64,000 nt of DNA. Source: Micromonospora vinacea (GTDB taxonomy: Bacteria; Actinomycetota; Actinomycetes; Mycobacteriales; Micromonosporaceae). Under the pieces are notes generated by a model. It worked only from the letters and a program-made list of their open reading frames with translations. It was not told the DNA's origin and did not search any database. The position numbers and the translations under genes are program-made. This document shows, in pieces, positions 32,746 to 42,318 of the stretch (position 1 is its first letter; each line of letters starts with the position of its first letter). The stretch is from assembly GCF_015751785.1 (NCBI RefSeq), contig NZ_JADOTY010000001.1, positions 4,836,001 to 4,900,000 on the forward strand. The letters are read 5' to 3'.

Positions 32746-33168
32746 TCAGCCGGGCGGCGGTGCCGGGGGACCGATCTGGGCGGCGAGCCGCTTCGGGGCC
32801 ATGACGCAGTAGCTCTCGGTGAGCAACTCACCCACCTCCTCCCAGTCGGTGTTCTCGTCCAGGACCATGCCCATCACGTTCGGACTCCAGTCCGGTTTGT
32901 AGAAGGGGTGCCCCGTCGCGAGGAGCCCGGCGATCTCGTCGAGTGGCGACCGGAAGGTCAGCAGGCAGGCGGGCTGGTCGAGTGCGGCGGCCCGTGCGTG
33001 GACCGGCTGGCGCTCGGGGTCGACGGTGAGCACGTGGGCGAAGGTCCGCTTGCGGATCCGCCAGCGGGTGCCCACCCAGGCGGGCTCCTCATAGGTCTCC
33101 GGCAACCCGAGACAGATCGGCCGGAGCCGGTCGAGGACCTCGGGCGGGACGTCTCCGGGTGCGGTCAC
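32746..33168 (-). CDS. MmcQ/YjbR-family DNA-binding-fold protein
   Basis: 140 aa. Family features are LDRLRPICLGLPETYEEPAWVGTRW (kept short here), ACLLTFRSPLDEI and YCVMAPKRLAAQI; the fold is related to CyaY and double-wing DNA binders but no function has been shown. The GTG start at 33168 opens at VTAPGDVPPEVLDRL; a longer upstream reading is glycine/serine-rich and rejected. Divergent from the long acyl-CoA dehydrogenase gene. Confidence 0.8.
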   Translation of the reverse strand: MTAPGDVPPEVLDRLRPICLGLPETYEEPAWVGTRWRIRKRTFAHVLTVDPERQPVHARAAALDQPACLLTFRSPLDEIAGLLATGHPFYKPDWSPNVMGMVLDENTDWEEVGELLTESYCVMAPKRLAAQIGPPAPPPG

Positions 33169-33322
33169 GGGCAACGACGCTAACCGGTCGGTGTGACAAG
33201 TTCCGCTCGCCGAACCCCACCCGGCCCGGTGGTGTGCGCCCTGACGATCGGCCAGGATGGGCCGGGGCGACAGTGGGCCGTCGCCCCGGCTCGACCCGCC
33301 CCCGTGCCCGCTGAGGAGTGCC

Positions 33323-35125
33323 GTGCCGTCCACCCTGCTCTCCCGCCGTGACCTCGACTTCCTGCTGCACGAGTGGCTGCGGGTGTCCGAACTCGTCGAG
33401 CGTCCCCGCTACGCCGAGCACTCCCGGGAGACCTTCGACGACGCCCTGGATCTCGCCGAGCGGGTGGCCACCGAGCAGTTCGCCCCGCACAACCGCGCCG
33501 CCGACCTGGCCGAGCCCACCTTCGACGGGCAGCGGGTGCGGCTGATCCCGCAGGTCCGTACGGCGTTGGACAGCTTCGCCGAGACGGGCCTGCTCACCGC
33601 CGGCCTGGACGCCTCGGTCGGTGGCCTGCAACTGCCGCACGCGGTCGCCGCGGCCTGCTTCACCTGGTTCCAGGCCGCCAACGTGGCCACCTCGGCGTAC
33701 CCGTTCCTCACCCTGGGCAACGCGAACCTGCTGTTGGCGCACGGCAGCCCCGAGCAGGTGGACACCTACGTCCGGCCGATGCTGGACGGCCGGTTCTTCG
33801 GCACCATGTGCCTGTCCGAACCGCACGCCGGCAGCTCACTGGCCGACATCACCACCCGCGCCGAGCCGCAGGCGGACGGCTCGTACCGGCTCTTCGGCAC
33901 CAAGATGTGGATCTCCGGCGGCGACCACGAGTTGTCCGAGAACATCGTCCACCTGGTGCTGGCCCGCATCCCCGGCGCGCCGCCCGGGGTCAAGGGCATC
34001 TCGCTGTTCATCGTGCCCAAGGTGCTGGTCGGCCCGGACGGGTCGCTCGGTGAGCGCAACGACGTGGTGTTGGCCGGGCTCAACCACAAGATGGGGTTCC
34101 GGGGCACCACCAACACCTTGCTCAGCTTCGGCGACGGCGCGCACACCCCGGCCGGCCGCGCCGGGGCCGTCGGTCACCTGGTCGGCGCGCCGCATCAGGG
34201 TCTGGCGCAGATGTTCCACATGATGAACGAGGCCCGGATCGGGGTCGGGGCCGGTGCCACCGCGCTGGGTTACACCGGCTATCTCAAGAGTCTGGCGTAC
34301 GCGAAGGAACGGCCGCAGGGCCGGCCGGTCGGCGCTAAGGACCCGGCCACCGCGCAGGTGCCGATCATCGACCACCCCGACGTACGACGGATGCTGCTGG
34401 CGCAGAAGAGCTACGTGGAGGGGGCGCTGGCGCTGGTGCTCTACTGCGCGCGGCTGCTCGACGAGCAGAAGACCGCCCCGGCCGAGGCCGACCGCGAGCG
34501 CGCGCACCTGCTGCTGGACGTGCTCACCCCGATCACCAAGAGCTGGCCGTCGCAGTGGTGCCTCGCCGCCAACGATCTGGCGATCCAGGTGCTCGGAGGG
34601 GCCGGCTACACCCGGGACCACGACGTGGAGCAGCACTACCGGGACAACCGGCTCAACCCGATCCACGAGGGCACCCACGGCATTCAGGCACTGGACCTGC
34701 TGGGGCGCAAGATGACCATGCAGGGCGGCGCTGGTCTCGCTCTGCTGACCACGACGATCGGTGACACTGTCGAGCGGGCCCGCAAGGCCGGGGGAGAGGC
34801 GGCCGAGTTGGCGGACCGGCTGGCCGCCGCGGTGGACCGGGTCACCGCTGTCACCCGTCGACTGTGGGCCGACGGTGACCCGGTGCTCGCGCTGGCCAAC
34901 GCCAGCGCCTACCTGGAGGCCGTCGGGCACGTGGTGATCGCGTGGATGTGGTTGGAGCAGGTGCTGGCGCTGCCGCCGGAGGGGGCCGACGACGCGTTCC
35001 ACGCCGGCAAGCGGCAGGCCGCCCGCTACTTCTTCAATGTCGAGTTGCCCCGGACCGGCCCGCAGTTCGACCTGCTGGACAGCCGGGATCGGACCACCCT
35101 CGACATGCGCCCGGACTGGTTCTGA
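33323..35125 (+). CDS. Acyl-CoA dehydrogenase, long (600-aa) form
   Basis: FAD-dependent oxidation of acyl-CoA to enoyl-CoA in beta-oxidation. The 600-aa form, with a C-terminal extra domain (about 470-600), is like mycobacterial FadE5 and E. coli AidB-type long members. Seen: CLSEPHAGSSLADI, KMWISGGDHELSEN, LNHKMGFRGTTN, VLGGAGYTRDHDVEQ, and the catalytic glutamate in IHEGTHGIQALDLLG. Membrane association is known for some of this group but no membrane segment is seen. GTG 33323 has GAGGAG upstream. It stands alone, without hydratase or thiolase partners. Confidence 0.92.
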   Translation: MPSTLLSRRDLDFLLHEWLRVSELVERPRYAEHSRETFDDALDLAERVATEQFAPHNRAADLAEPTFDGQRVRLIPQVRTALDSFAETGLLTAGLDASVGGLQLPHAVAAACFTWFQAANVATSAYPFLTLGNANLLLAHGSPEQVDTYVRPMLDGRFFGTMCLSEPHAGSSLADITTRAEPQADGSYRLFGTKMWISGGDHELSENIVHLVLARIPGAPPGVKGISLFIVPKVLVGPDGSLGERNDVVLAGLNHKMGFRGTTNTLLSFGDGAHTPAGRAGAVGHLVGAPHQGLAQMFHMMNEARIGVGAGATALGYTGYLKSLAYAKERPQGRPVGAKDPATAQVPIIDHPDVRRMLLAQKSYVEGALALVLYCARLLDEQKTAPAEADRERAHLLLDVLTPITKSWPSQWCLAANDLAIQVLGGAGYTRDHDVEQHYRDNRLNPIHEGTHGIQALDLLGRKMTMQGGAGLALLTTTIGDTVERARKAGGEAAELADRLAAAVDRVTAVTRRLWADGDPVLALANASAYLEAVGHVVIAWMWLEQVLALPPEGADDAFHAGKRQAARYFFNVELPRTGPQFDLLDSRDRTTLDMRPDWF

Positions 35126-35137
35126 CCGAACCCGGCG

Positions 35138-35317
35138 TCATCGCCGTCCGCGGGACTGGTGGCTCATGGCCTGGCGCCCCTTGACGACGCCCCAGACGAT
35201 CACGATCACCAGCGCGATCACACCGATGATGATCAGCCAGCGGACCGCCTCGAGGAGCAACCCGAGCAGGATCAGCACACCGGCGACCACGCCGACAACC
35301 CAGAGCAGTGCACGCAT
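35138..35317 (-). CDS. Small membrane protein
   Basis: 59 aa: MRALLWVVGVVAGVLILLG and ALVIVIVWGVVK, two hydrophobic stretches that form one long or two short membrane helices around WLIIIGVI, then a basic tail (RQAMSHQSRGRR). ATG 35317 follows GGGAGG. Short membrane proteins of this layout are common and uncharacterised in actinomycetes. Confidence 0.65.
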   Translation of the reverse strand: MRALLWVVGVVAGVLILLGLLLEAVRWLIIIGVIALVIVIVWGVVKGRQAMSHQSRGRR

Positions 35318-35413
35318 GTCGACCTCCCGTAACCGGCCGCGCCTGGTGCGGCCGGCCCGGCTTCTCCTTCCCCGTCCGGCCGACACCATGCGCGAGCGGC
35401 ATACCGGAGTCGA

Positions 35414-36133
35414 TCAGGGGCCGGTACGCGCCACGTAGACGGTGTTGGCCGACTCCCCACCGGTCAGCGGGTTGGCGAACGGCACGACGTGCGCCCGCAC
35501 GTCCCCGAACACCTCGGTGAGCGCCGCGGTGAACTCGGCGTCCGGCGGGTCGTCCGACCAGAGCGCGAAGACTCCCCCGGGGCGCAGCAGCGCGGCCAGC
35601 CGGCGCAGACCGGCCGGCGGGTAGAACGCCGCGTGGCTCGGGTGCAGGACGTTGCGCGGGGAGTGGTCGACGTCGAGCAGCACGGCATCGAACCGCCGAC
35701 CGGGCACCTCGGCGTCGAAGCCGGTGTCACCGGCGACCGCCGCGAAGAAGTCGGCCTGCACGAAGCGGGTCCGGGGGTCCTCGGCGAGCCCCGCCGCGAA
35801 CGGCAGCAACCCCCGCCGGTGCCAGTCGATCACGTCCTCGATCGCCTCCACCACGAGCAGTGAGCGCACCCGGGGGTCGCCCAGCGCCGCGCAGGCGGTG
35901 TAGCCCAGCCCGAGACCGCCCACCACCACGTCGAGGGAGTCACCGGCCACCTCGGCGAGGCCGAGCCGGGCCAACTCGATCTCCGCGACAGGGAAGAGGC
36001 TGGACATCAGGTACTCGTCGTCGAGCTTGACCTCGTACACCTCGACCTGGAGTGCCGGGTCCCGGCGTCGGCGCAGGCTGATCGCGCCGATCGGGGTCTC
36101 CCGCCAGGCCAGCTCTTCGAAACGCGCGCCCAC
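35414..36133 (-). CDS. Spermidine-synthase-like methyltransferase-fold protein
   Basis: 239 aa. Seen are VYEVKLDDEYLMSSLFPVAE, the nucleotide-binding VVVGGLGLGYTACAAL, the acidic end of strand two in LLVVEAIEDVIDWHR, and DAVLLDVDHSPRNVL, then WSDDPPDAEF. This is the spermidine synthase fold, but the catalytic aspartate region DSTDP is replaced by DVDHS, so polyamine synthesis is doubtful. GTG 36133 is chosen because GAGAGG lies upstream; the frame stays open far upstream without coding resemblance. Role unknown. Confidence 0.75.
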   Translation of the reverse strand: MGARFEELAWRETPIGAISLRRRRDPALQVEVYEVKLDDEYLMSSLFPVAEIELARLGLAEVAGDSLDVVVGGLGLGYTACAALGDPRVRSLLVVEAIEDVIDWHRRGLLPFAAGLAEDPRTRFVQADFFAAVAGDTGFDAEVPGRRFDAVLLDVDHSPRNVLHPSHAAFYPPAGLRRLAALLRPGGVFALWSDDPPDAEFTAALTEVFGDVRAHVVPFANPLTGGESANTVYVARTGP

Positions 36134-36262
36134 GGGTGCCCTCTCGCCGCCGGATTCGTCCACGGATGGTAGCGGTTGCCCCGCGACGGGCGGCCACGCA
36201 GGGTCCGCAGGAGATCGACGCAGCGCATATCCTGTGCCCGGCCGATCCACCGGAGGGGACTC

Positions 36263-37648
36263 ATGCCGTCGCGGCAGGACCAGCTGCACTCCTACCAGTT
36301 CAGCGTCCAGCGAGCGGTCGCCGCCCTGGTCATGAGGGAGACCGACCCCGCGCAGTCGCCGTTTCGGCGGCTGGCCGGCGCCGGTCTGGCCAGCGTCCTG
36401 GTCGCGGTGATCGGGCTCGGAGGTTTCGCCCTCTACGGGCTGTTCGCCGGCGGCGGCAAGGGGTGGCGTGACCCGGGCGCGGTGATCGTGGAGAAGGAGT
36501 CCGGCGCCCGGTTCGTGTATCGCGAGCAGAAGCTGCACCCGGTGCTCAACTACGCCTCGGCGCTGCTCATCGTCGGCGCGGACCGGTCGAAGACGGTGCT
36601 GGTGTCCCGACGCACCATCGACGGGGTGCCGCGCGGGCTGCCGTTGGGCATAGCCGACGCACCCGACTCGCTGCCCGCCCCGGGCCGGCTGGCCGCCACG
36701 GCGTGGACGGTCTGCTCGACGATCCCGGCCGGCGCGCGCGTCGAGGCGCCCCGCTCCGCGTTGCTGATCGGCACGGAGCCCGACGGTGGCCGGCCGTTGG
36801 GCGACGACGCGCTGCTGCTGCGCCACCCCGACGGTGGGCTGCACCTGGTCTGGCACCAGCGGCGTTACCTGGTCCGTGATCCCAGTCGGGTGCTGGCGGC
36901 ACTCGCCACCACCCGGGCCCACGCGGTTCCGGTGGCGCCGGCGCTCCTCAACTCGTTGCCCGCCGGCGCCGACCTCGCTCCGCTCGACCTGCCTGCGCTG
37001 GGCCGGCCCGCCACCCGCGTGCCGGGTGCCACGATCGGCGCGGTCTACCTGGTGAGCAACTCCGGTGGCGGCAGGCAGTACGCGGTGGCGCTCGACGCCG
37101 GCCTGGCCGGCATCACCGAGTTGCAGGCGGGGCTGTTGCTGGCCCGCACCGGGCAGGTCGAGCCGGTGCCGATGACGTTGGGCCGGTTCGCCGCGTTGCC
37201 CACGGTGCCCGACCTCGCCCCGACCGGGCCGAACGCCCCGCCGCCGACCCCGCCCCGGCTCGCGGCCGGCGACGGCGGGGCGCTCTGCACCCGCATCGGC
37301 GACGACGGCGGGGTTGGTGAGGTGCGCTGGGGCGTACCCCTGCGGGACCTGACGGCCGTGCCCCGCACCGCGCCGACCGGCGGCGCGGTGCTGGCCGACC
37401 ACGTGGTGGTGGAGCCGGGCCGCGGCGCGGTGGTCGAGGCCGCCGCGGCGCCCGGGGCGACCGGCGGCGCGGTCTCCGTCGTCACCGACCTGGGCCGACG
37501 GTACGTGCTGGCCGACCGGGAGGTGCTCCCGATGCTCGGCTACCGCGACGTGCGGCCGGTGCGGCTGCCGGCCGGGCTGGTCAGCCTGGTGCCCGCCGGT
37601 GCCACTCTCGACCCGGCCGCCGCCCGTGCTGTCGCCGCCCCCGACTGA
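36263..37648 (+). CDS. eccB: EccB, type VII secretion membrane protein (orphan copy)
   Basis: 461 aa. EccB is a core part of the ESX/type VII pore complex, with a cytosolic N-terminus, one membrane helix and a large outer domain. Seen: the conserved start RQDQLHSYQFSVQRAVAAL, then PFRRLAGAGLASVLVAVIG (helix about 42-62), and the repeated periplasmic folds with FVYREQKLHPVLNYASALLI and late LGYRDVRPVRLPAGLVSLVP. No eccC, eccD, eccE, mycP, esxA or esxB are adjacent, so it must work with components encoded elsewhere or has another role. ATG 36263 behind GGAGGGG. Confidence 0.9.
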   Translation: MPSRQDQLHSYQFSVQRAVAALVMRETDPAQSPFRRLAGAGLASVLVAVIGLGGFALYGLFAGGGKGWRDPGAVIVEKESGARFVYREQKLHPVLNYASALLIVGADRSKTVLVSRRTIDGVPRGLPLGIADAPDSLPAPGRLAATAWTVCSTIPAGARVEAPRSALLIGTEPDGGRPLGDDALLLRHPDGGLHLVWHQRRYLVRDPSRVLAALATTRAHAVPVAPALLNSLPAGADLAPLDLPALGRPATRVPGATIGAVYLVSNSGGGRQYAVALDAGLAGITELQAGLLLARTGQVEPVPMTLGRFAALPTVPDLAPTGPNAPPPTPPRLAAGDGGALCTRIGDDGGVGEVRWGVPLRDLTAVPRTAPTGGAVLADHVVVEPGRGAVVEAAAAPGATGGAVSVVTDLGRRYVLADREVLPMLGYRDVRPVRLPAGLVSLVPAGATLDPAAARAVAAPD

Positions 37649-37670
37649 GGTCGACGCGGCCCCGCCTGCG

Positions 37671-38276
37671 TCACTCGGCCGGTCGGCGCAGAACGCTGAC
37701 CGCGAACGGGGCGTCGTCGCGCCACGGGCGCAGGTCCCAGGTGGCGAAGCGCTGCTCCACGCGCAGCCCGGCGGCCACCGCGTCGGCGTCGAACGCGGTC
37801 AGCGGGTAGCCACGCTCGGTGCCGAAGCCCACCGTCAGCACGCCATCCGGTCGCAGGTGCGCGGCCACCCGGCGCAGCACCTCCGGTTCGGTGCCGACGG
37901 CGACGAAGGCGAGCACGTTGCCGGCCAGTACCGCCGCGTCGAACGGCTCCGCCTCACCCAGCGCCGGTAGGTCCAGCTCGGCGAGGTCGGCGACCAGCCA
38001 CGTCGGGCCGGGATAGTCGGCGCGGGCGGCGTCCACGAGCGCGGGGTCGGCGTCCACCCCGACGACCGTGTGCCCCCGCTCGGCCAGAGCGGCACCGACG
38101 CGGCCGGTGCCGCTACCGGCGTCGAGGATCCGGGAGCCGGGCGCGACGAGGGCGTCCACCAGTCGGGCCTCACCGGCCAGGTCCGCACCCTCGGCCACGA
38201 GCTTGCGGAACCGGTCGATGTACCACTGTGAGTGCTCGGGACCGGTGTCGGTCGCCCAGCGGGTCGGGTTGGCCAT
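37671..38276 (-). CDS. Class I SAM-dependent methyltransferase
   Basis: 201 aa. The SAM-binding motif is ILDAGSGTGRVGAALAERG, followed by VVGVDADPALVDAA and LVADLAELDL, then FDAAVLAGNVLAFV. A small-molecule methyltransferase; the acceptor is unknown. It is the downstream member of a possible pair with the methyltransferase at 38334-38948 (58 bp apart, same strand). Confidence 0.85.
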   Translation of the reverse strand: MANPTRWATDTGPEHSQWYIDRFRKLVAEGADLAGEARLVDALVAPGSRILDAGSGTGRVGAALAERGHTVVGVDADPALVDAARADYPGPTWLVADLAELDLPALGEAEPFDAAVLAGNVLAFVAVGTEPEVLRRVAAHLRPDGVLTVGFGTERGYPLTAFDADAVAAGLRVEQRFATWDLRPWRDDAPFAVSVLRRPAE

Positions 38277-38333
38277 GTGGCCACCGTAACCGGGCCGGTG
38301 GCGGCCCGGCGGTCGACCCGGGGACAGCCGGGA

Positions 38334-38948
38334 TCAGGGCAGCCGGGCCACCGTCACGAACTCGTTGTAGGTGAACACCCGCCCGAGCGGCCGGGCGAAC
38401 GGGAACGAATACTGCCGGGTGACGGTCAGGCCCAAATCCCTACAGGCCTGCGCCGCCTCGGCGAAGCCGACGAACCGGACGTGTGAGGCGTCGCTGGCGT
38501 ACCCGCGTTCCTGCGGGGTGATGAACACGGCCTGCCCGCCCGAGCGCACGTACGGCAGGTACGACGAGATGACCTCCAGCGCCTCCTCGGCCGGCAGGTG
38601 CTCCAGCAGGTGCGCGGCGAGCAGCGAGTCGAACGCCCCCGGCCGGGCGTGCGGGCTCTCCTTGAACTCGTCCACCTGGTACGCCTCGAACCCGGCGGCC
38701 CGCGAGTGCGCCACCGAGGTCGGGTTGTGGTCGACGCCGACGCCGTTGCCGTCCAGGTTGGCGAGGTTACGACCCAGGCCGGAACCGACGTCGAGGGTGG
38801 TGCCCAGATTGAGGCGGCGCAGATTCCACCGGTACGGCGCCTGCACGTCGAGCATCCGCTTCCAACGGGCACCACCGAGGCGCTGTAGCCGGTCGGTGTA
38901 GTCCTCGCCCGCCGTCTCGGTCGGCTGACGCCGCCCTGCCTGACTCAT
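38334..38948 (-). CDS. Class I SAM-dependent methyltransferase, second copy type
   Basis: 204 aa. TTLDVGSGLGRNLANLDG is the SAM loop, GVGVDHNPTSVAHSRAAG the strand-two acid, and LLAAHLLEHLPAEEALEV the typical motif three. The preceding RLQRLGGARWKRMLDVQAPY suggests an acceptor lid of the kind seen in sugar or lipid methyltransferases. Not similar enough to its neighbour at 37671 to be a recent duplicate. Acceptor unknown. Confidence 0.82.
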   Translation of the reverse strand: MSQAGRRQPTETAGEDYTDRLQRLGGARWKRMLDVQAPYRWNLRRLNLGTTLDVGSGLGRNLANLDGNGVGVDHNPTSVAHSRAAGFEAYQVDEFKESPHARPGAFDSLLAAHLLEHLPAEEALEVISSYLPYVRSGGQAVFITPQERGYASDASHVRFVGFAEAAQACRDLGLTVTRQYSFPFARPLGRVFTYNEFVTVARLP

Positions 38949-39058
38949 GCGCCGACTCCCTTAGCTGTGCCGGATAAGAACGTGCCGATGGTACGGACAT
39001 GAAGGGGATCGTGGGGGACATCACAGCCCGGCGTTTCCGGACTGTGACACCGGCCGGC

Positions 39059-39925
39059 TCAGCCTTTCTCCGCGCCGCTGGTCAGCCCCTCGGTGAGCAG
39101 CCGCTCGCTGGCGAAGAAAAGAATCACGATGGGCAGGGTGAGCACGACCGACCCGGCCATCAGCACCGTTTTGGGCACCTCCACCCCGTCGGCGAGGAGG
39201 GACAACCCGAGCGACACCGTCCACCGGTTGGGTTTGTCGACCAGGAACAGCAGGGCGAAGAGGAACTCGTTCCAGGCGATCATGAAGTCGTAGAGCGCGA
39301 CCGCCATGATCGACGGCATCGCCAGGGGCAGGCTGACCCGCCGGATGATGCCGAGCCGACCGGCGCCGTCGATGGCGGCGGACTCCTCCAGGCTGACCGG
39401 GATGGTCTCGAAGTAGTTCTTCAGCATGTAGACCGACACGGGCAACGTCTGCGAGATGTAGACCAGCACCAGACCGAAGAGCGAGCCGCGCAGGCCGGCC
39501 CGGGTGAAGACCACGAACAGTGGGATCGCGATGACGATCGACGGGAACAGGTAGACCGCCAGGAACAGGAAGTCCACCTGCCGCCGGCCGAAGAACCGCA
39601 GCCGGGCCACCGCGTACGCGCCGGGGATCGCGACCAGGAGGGTGAGCACTGTCGCCGCGACGGCGACCAACCCGCTGTTGCGGATGAAGGTGAGGAAACC
39701 CTGGCCGCCGTCGTCGGTGGCCTTGAGCACCTCGGCGTACGTGGCCACTGTCAGCTCACCGAAGCCGACCACTAGCGCGCCGGGGTCGAGCAGCAGCCGC
39801 TCGATGGGGCGCACCGAGAGCACCAGCATGTAGTAGAAGGGGAAGACCGTGATCACGAGGAACACGGCGATCACCAGGCGGCGCAGCCAACGCAGGCTCA
39901 CCGTCTCGACCACGTCCCGGTCCAT
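39059..39925 (-). CDS. Carbohydrate ABC permease, MalG type
   Basis: 288 aa inner-membrane permease with six helices. The EAA loop that contacts the ATPase reads ESAAIDGAGRLGIIRRVSLPLAMP. Partner of the MalF-type permease upstream, whose stop overlaps this start (ATGA, 39923-39927). Part of a CUT1 sugar importer with the lipoprotein at 40878. No ATPase gene is present; actinobacterial CUT1 systems commonly share one (MsiK). Last gene of the operon. Confidence 0.92.
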   Translation of the reverse strand: MDRDVVETVSLRWLRRLVIAVFLVITVFPFYYMLVLSVRPIERLLLDPGALVVGFGELTVATYAEVLKATDDGGQGFLTFIRNSGLVAVAATVLTLLVAIPGAYAVARLRFFGRRQVDFLFLAVYLFPSIVIAIPLFVVFTRAGLRGSLFGLVLVYISQTLPVSVYMLKNYFETIPVSLEESAAIDGAGRLGIIRRVSLPLAMPSIMAVALYDFMIAWNEFLFALLFLVDKPNRWTVSLGLSLLADGVEVPKTVLMAGSVVLTLPIVILFFASERLLTEGLTSGAEKG

Positions 39926-40881
39926 CAGCCCACCCTCCGTCCGAAGAAGCGCAGATAGATCAGCACGAACACGATGAGCACCACGGCCAGCACGACCGCC
40001 TGCGCGGCAGCGGCACCGATGTCGGTACGGGCGGTGAGGAACTCGTACACCCGCACGCTGACCACCTCGGTGCCGGCCGCACCGCCGGTGAGCAGGTAGA
40101 CGTCGTCGAACTTGTTGAACGTCATGATGAACCGCAGCACGCCCAGCAGGGCGATCACCGGCAGCAGTTGCGGCAGCAGGATGTGCCGGAACCGCTGGGT
40201 GGGGGTGGCGCCGTCGACGCGGGCGGCCTCCTCCAACTCGCCGGGCACCGCCTGGAGCCGGGCCAGCAGGAACAGGAACGCGAACGGGAAGTACCGCCAC
40301 GCCTCGAAGACGATCACCGTGGCCAGCGCTGTCGACTCCTGGGTGAGGAACGGCACCGGGGCGTCCCAGCCGAGCAGGCGTTGACCCCACGCGTTGACGA
40401 TGCCGAGCTGCGGGTCGAGCATCACCTGCCAGACGAACGTCACAGCGACCACCGGCGCCACGTACGGCAGCAGCATGGATGCTCGGACCAGGGTGCGGCC
40501 ACGGAACGGCCGGCGGACGACCAGGGCTGCCACCAGACCGAGCAGGATCGACCCGACGGTGCCGCCGATGCTGTAGATGAGCGTGACCCACAGCGTCTCG
40601 GCGAAGCCGGGGGTGTGCAGCACCCGGTCGATGTTGTCCATGGTGAACTCGCCGAACAGGCCGGTCTTGCGCAGCGTGGCGAGCCGGACCCGCTGGAAGG
40701 CGAGCACCACTGTCCACACGATCGGGATGCCGATGACCGCGATGGTGACGAGCAGGGTCGGTGCGACCAGCGCGAGCCCGGCACGGGATTCGCGGCGGCG
40801 CAGGGTCAACGGTCGGCGTCGGGGTGGCGCCGGCCGCTCCCGGGTGGGGGAGCGGCCGGGGCCGGGCGCGGTGGTGGTCAA
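39925..40881 (-). CDS. Carbohydrate ABC permease, MalF type
   Basis: 318 aa, six membrane helices, starting after a basic proline/arginine-rich cytosolic N-terminus (RPAPPRRRPLTLRRR). EAA loop: EEAARVDGATPTQRFRHILLP. The start is TTG 40881, which overlaps the stop of the binding-protein gene (TTGA), so translation of the operon is coupled. Forms the membrane channel with the MalG-type partner. Confidence 0.9.
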   Translation of the reverse strand: MTTTAPGPGRSPTRERPAPPRRRPLTLRRRESRAGLALVAPTLLVTIAVIGIPIVWTVVLAFQRVRLATLRKTGLFGEFTMDNIDRVLHTPGFAETLWVTLIYSIGGTVGSILLGLVAALVVRRPFRGRTLVRASMLLPYVAPVVAVTFVWQVMLDPQLGIVNAWGQRLLGWDAPVPFLTQESTALATVIVFEAWRYFPFAFLFLLARLQAVPGELEEAARVDGATPTQRFRHILLPQLLPVIALLGVLRFIMTFNKFDDVYLLTGGAAGTEVVSVRVYEFLTARTDIGAAAAQAVVLAVVLIVFVLIYLRFFGRRVG

Positions 40882-42272
40882 TTGACGCCCGCCTTGATGG
40901 CGTCGACGTCCTTCTTGGCGCGGTTGGCGGTGGCCGCCGGGTCGGACTTGCCGGAGACGAGGTCGCCCAGCACCTTGGGCACCGGCAACTCGCCCAGCAT
41001 GGCGCCGACCAGCTTGCCCTGGCCCTGGCTGAGGCCCCACCGCCCGAAGGTGTCCGGGCTGCGGCGCAGCGTGGCCAGCACCTCGTCGCCGTACACGTCG
41101 GTGAGGGGCTTCTTCGCGTCCACGCCCGCCTGGCTGGTGTTCCAGGCGGTCAGGTACGCCTCCGGCTCGGCGGGGGTGCCCTTGCGGACCGGGAAGCGGC
41201 CCTCCGGGGACATGCCGAACCAGCGCGGGTAGCCGTCGCTGAGCATGTACTCCACGAAGGACTTCGCCGGGTCGGCCGCCGCGCCGTCCAGCACGGCCCA
41301 GGAGCTGATCTCGCCGTACTGGGCCGGTTCGGTGCCGTTCGGGCCCTTGATCGCGGTGACGAACCCGCTGTTCTTCGCGAGGAACGCCGGGTCCGCCTGG
41401 CACTGCGGGCAGGTCGGCTTGGCGTCGTTGCGAAGCCCGGCCAGCTCGTCGAGGATGAACGGCGACCAGATCACCATCGCCGCCTTGCCGGCGAAGTAGG
41501 TGGCCCGGGTGGTGTCCACGTCCTGTGCGCCTTTCACGGAGCTGGTGCGGATCAGGTCACCGTAGAAGCGGAACGCCTCGACGCACTGGGGCGAATCCAG
41601 TGTGACGTTCCCCGAGTCGTCGGTGAGCTGGCAGCCGTTGGCCAGGGCCAGGTGCTCGAAGGTCTGCTGGGTGAACACGTCGCTGGGGGCGGTCGCCGCG
41701 GTGATTCCGGCGACGCCGCCGGTGTTGAGCCGGGCCGCGGCGGTGGTGATCCGCTCGTACGTGTCGGGGGCGGGCAGGCCGGCCGCGGCGAACAGGTCCT
41801 TGCGGTAGACGAGCAGTTGCCCCCACCCGTCGCTGGGTACGGAGAGCTGTTTGCCGTCGTCGGCGGTGAGCTCCAGCGCCCGGGGGGAGAACGTCTGCTT
41901 GCCCAGCTTGTCGACGACCTCCGCGTTCGCCGAGGCGTGCAGCAGTTCGTTGCCGGCGAGCGTGCGGATGCCGGCGAGGGAGACCGACCCCACCACGTCG
42001 GGCAGGTCGCCGGCGGCGGCGTTGGCGGCGATCAGGGAGGGGAACTGGTCCTCGTTGACGGTCACGAGATCGACCTGGATCCCGGTCTTGGCGGTGAAGT
42101 CGGCGATGATCGCCTTGGTGGCGGTGACCCGGTCGGCGACGTCCTCCAGGCTCCAAACGGTGATCTTTTTGCTGTTGCTGTCTGATTGGTCGTCCCCGCA
42201 GGCCAGCAGGGTGGACGTGGCCAGTGTCATGATCAGGGTGGTGGCGAGTATCCGCCTCGGAGGTGCTGACAT
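40878..42272 (-). CDS. Sugar-binding lipoprotein of ABC importer (CUT1)
   Basis: 464 aa extracellular solute-binding protein, family 1. The signal peptide ends in lipobox TLLAC (cysteine about 25). The mature protein begins KKITVWSLEDVADRVTATK; later VPSDGWGQLLVYRKDLFAAAG and MVIWSPFILDELAGL are usual for the family. The CPQC pair at about 300 may be a disulfide. ATG 42272 has GAGAGGAG upstream, whereas a start at 42299 lacks it. The ligand is likely the glycoside hydrolysed by the GH63-type enzyme encoded divergently. First gene of the importer operon. Confidence 0.92.
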   Translation of the reverse strand: MSAPPRRILATTLIMTLATSTLLACGDDQSDSNSKKITVWSLEDVADRVTATKAIIADFTAKTGIQVDLVTVNEDQFPSLIAANAAAGDLPDVVGSVSLAGIRTLAGNELLHASANAEVVDKLGKQTFSPRALELTADDGKQLSVPSDGWGQLLVYRKDLFAAAGLPAPDTYERITTAAARLNTGGVAGITAATAPSDVFTQQTFEHLALANGCQLTDDSGNVTLDSPQCVEAFRFYGDLIRTSSVKGAQDVDTTRATYFAGKAAMVIWSPFILDELAGLRNDAKPTCPQCQADPAFLAKNSGFVTAIKGPNGTEPAQYGEISSWAVLDGAAADPAKSFVEYMLSDGYPRWFGMSPEGRFPVRKGTPAEPEAYLTAWNTSQAGVDAKKPLTDVYGDEVLATLRRSPDTFGRWGLSQGQGKLVGAMLGELPVPKVLGDLVSGKSDPAATANRAKKDVDAIKAGVN

Positions 42273-42318
42273 CGGTGGCACTCCTCTCGAAGGGTACATG
42301 CCGGATTCAACACCTTCG

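Noticed and set aside
36134..37402. Upstream extension of the spermidine-synthase-like gene to 37402
   Set aside because: It would run antisense through eccB; a ribosome site lies directly before GTG 36133.
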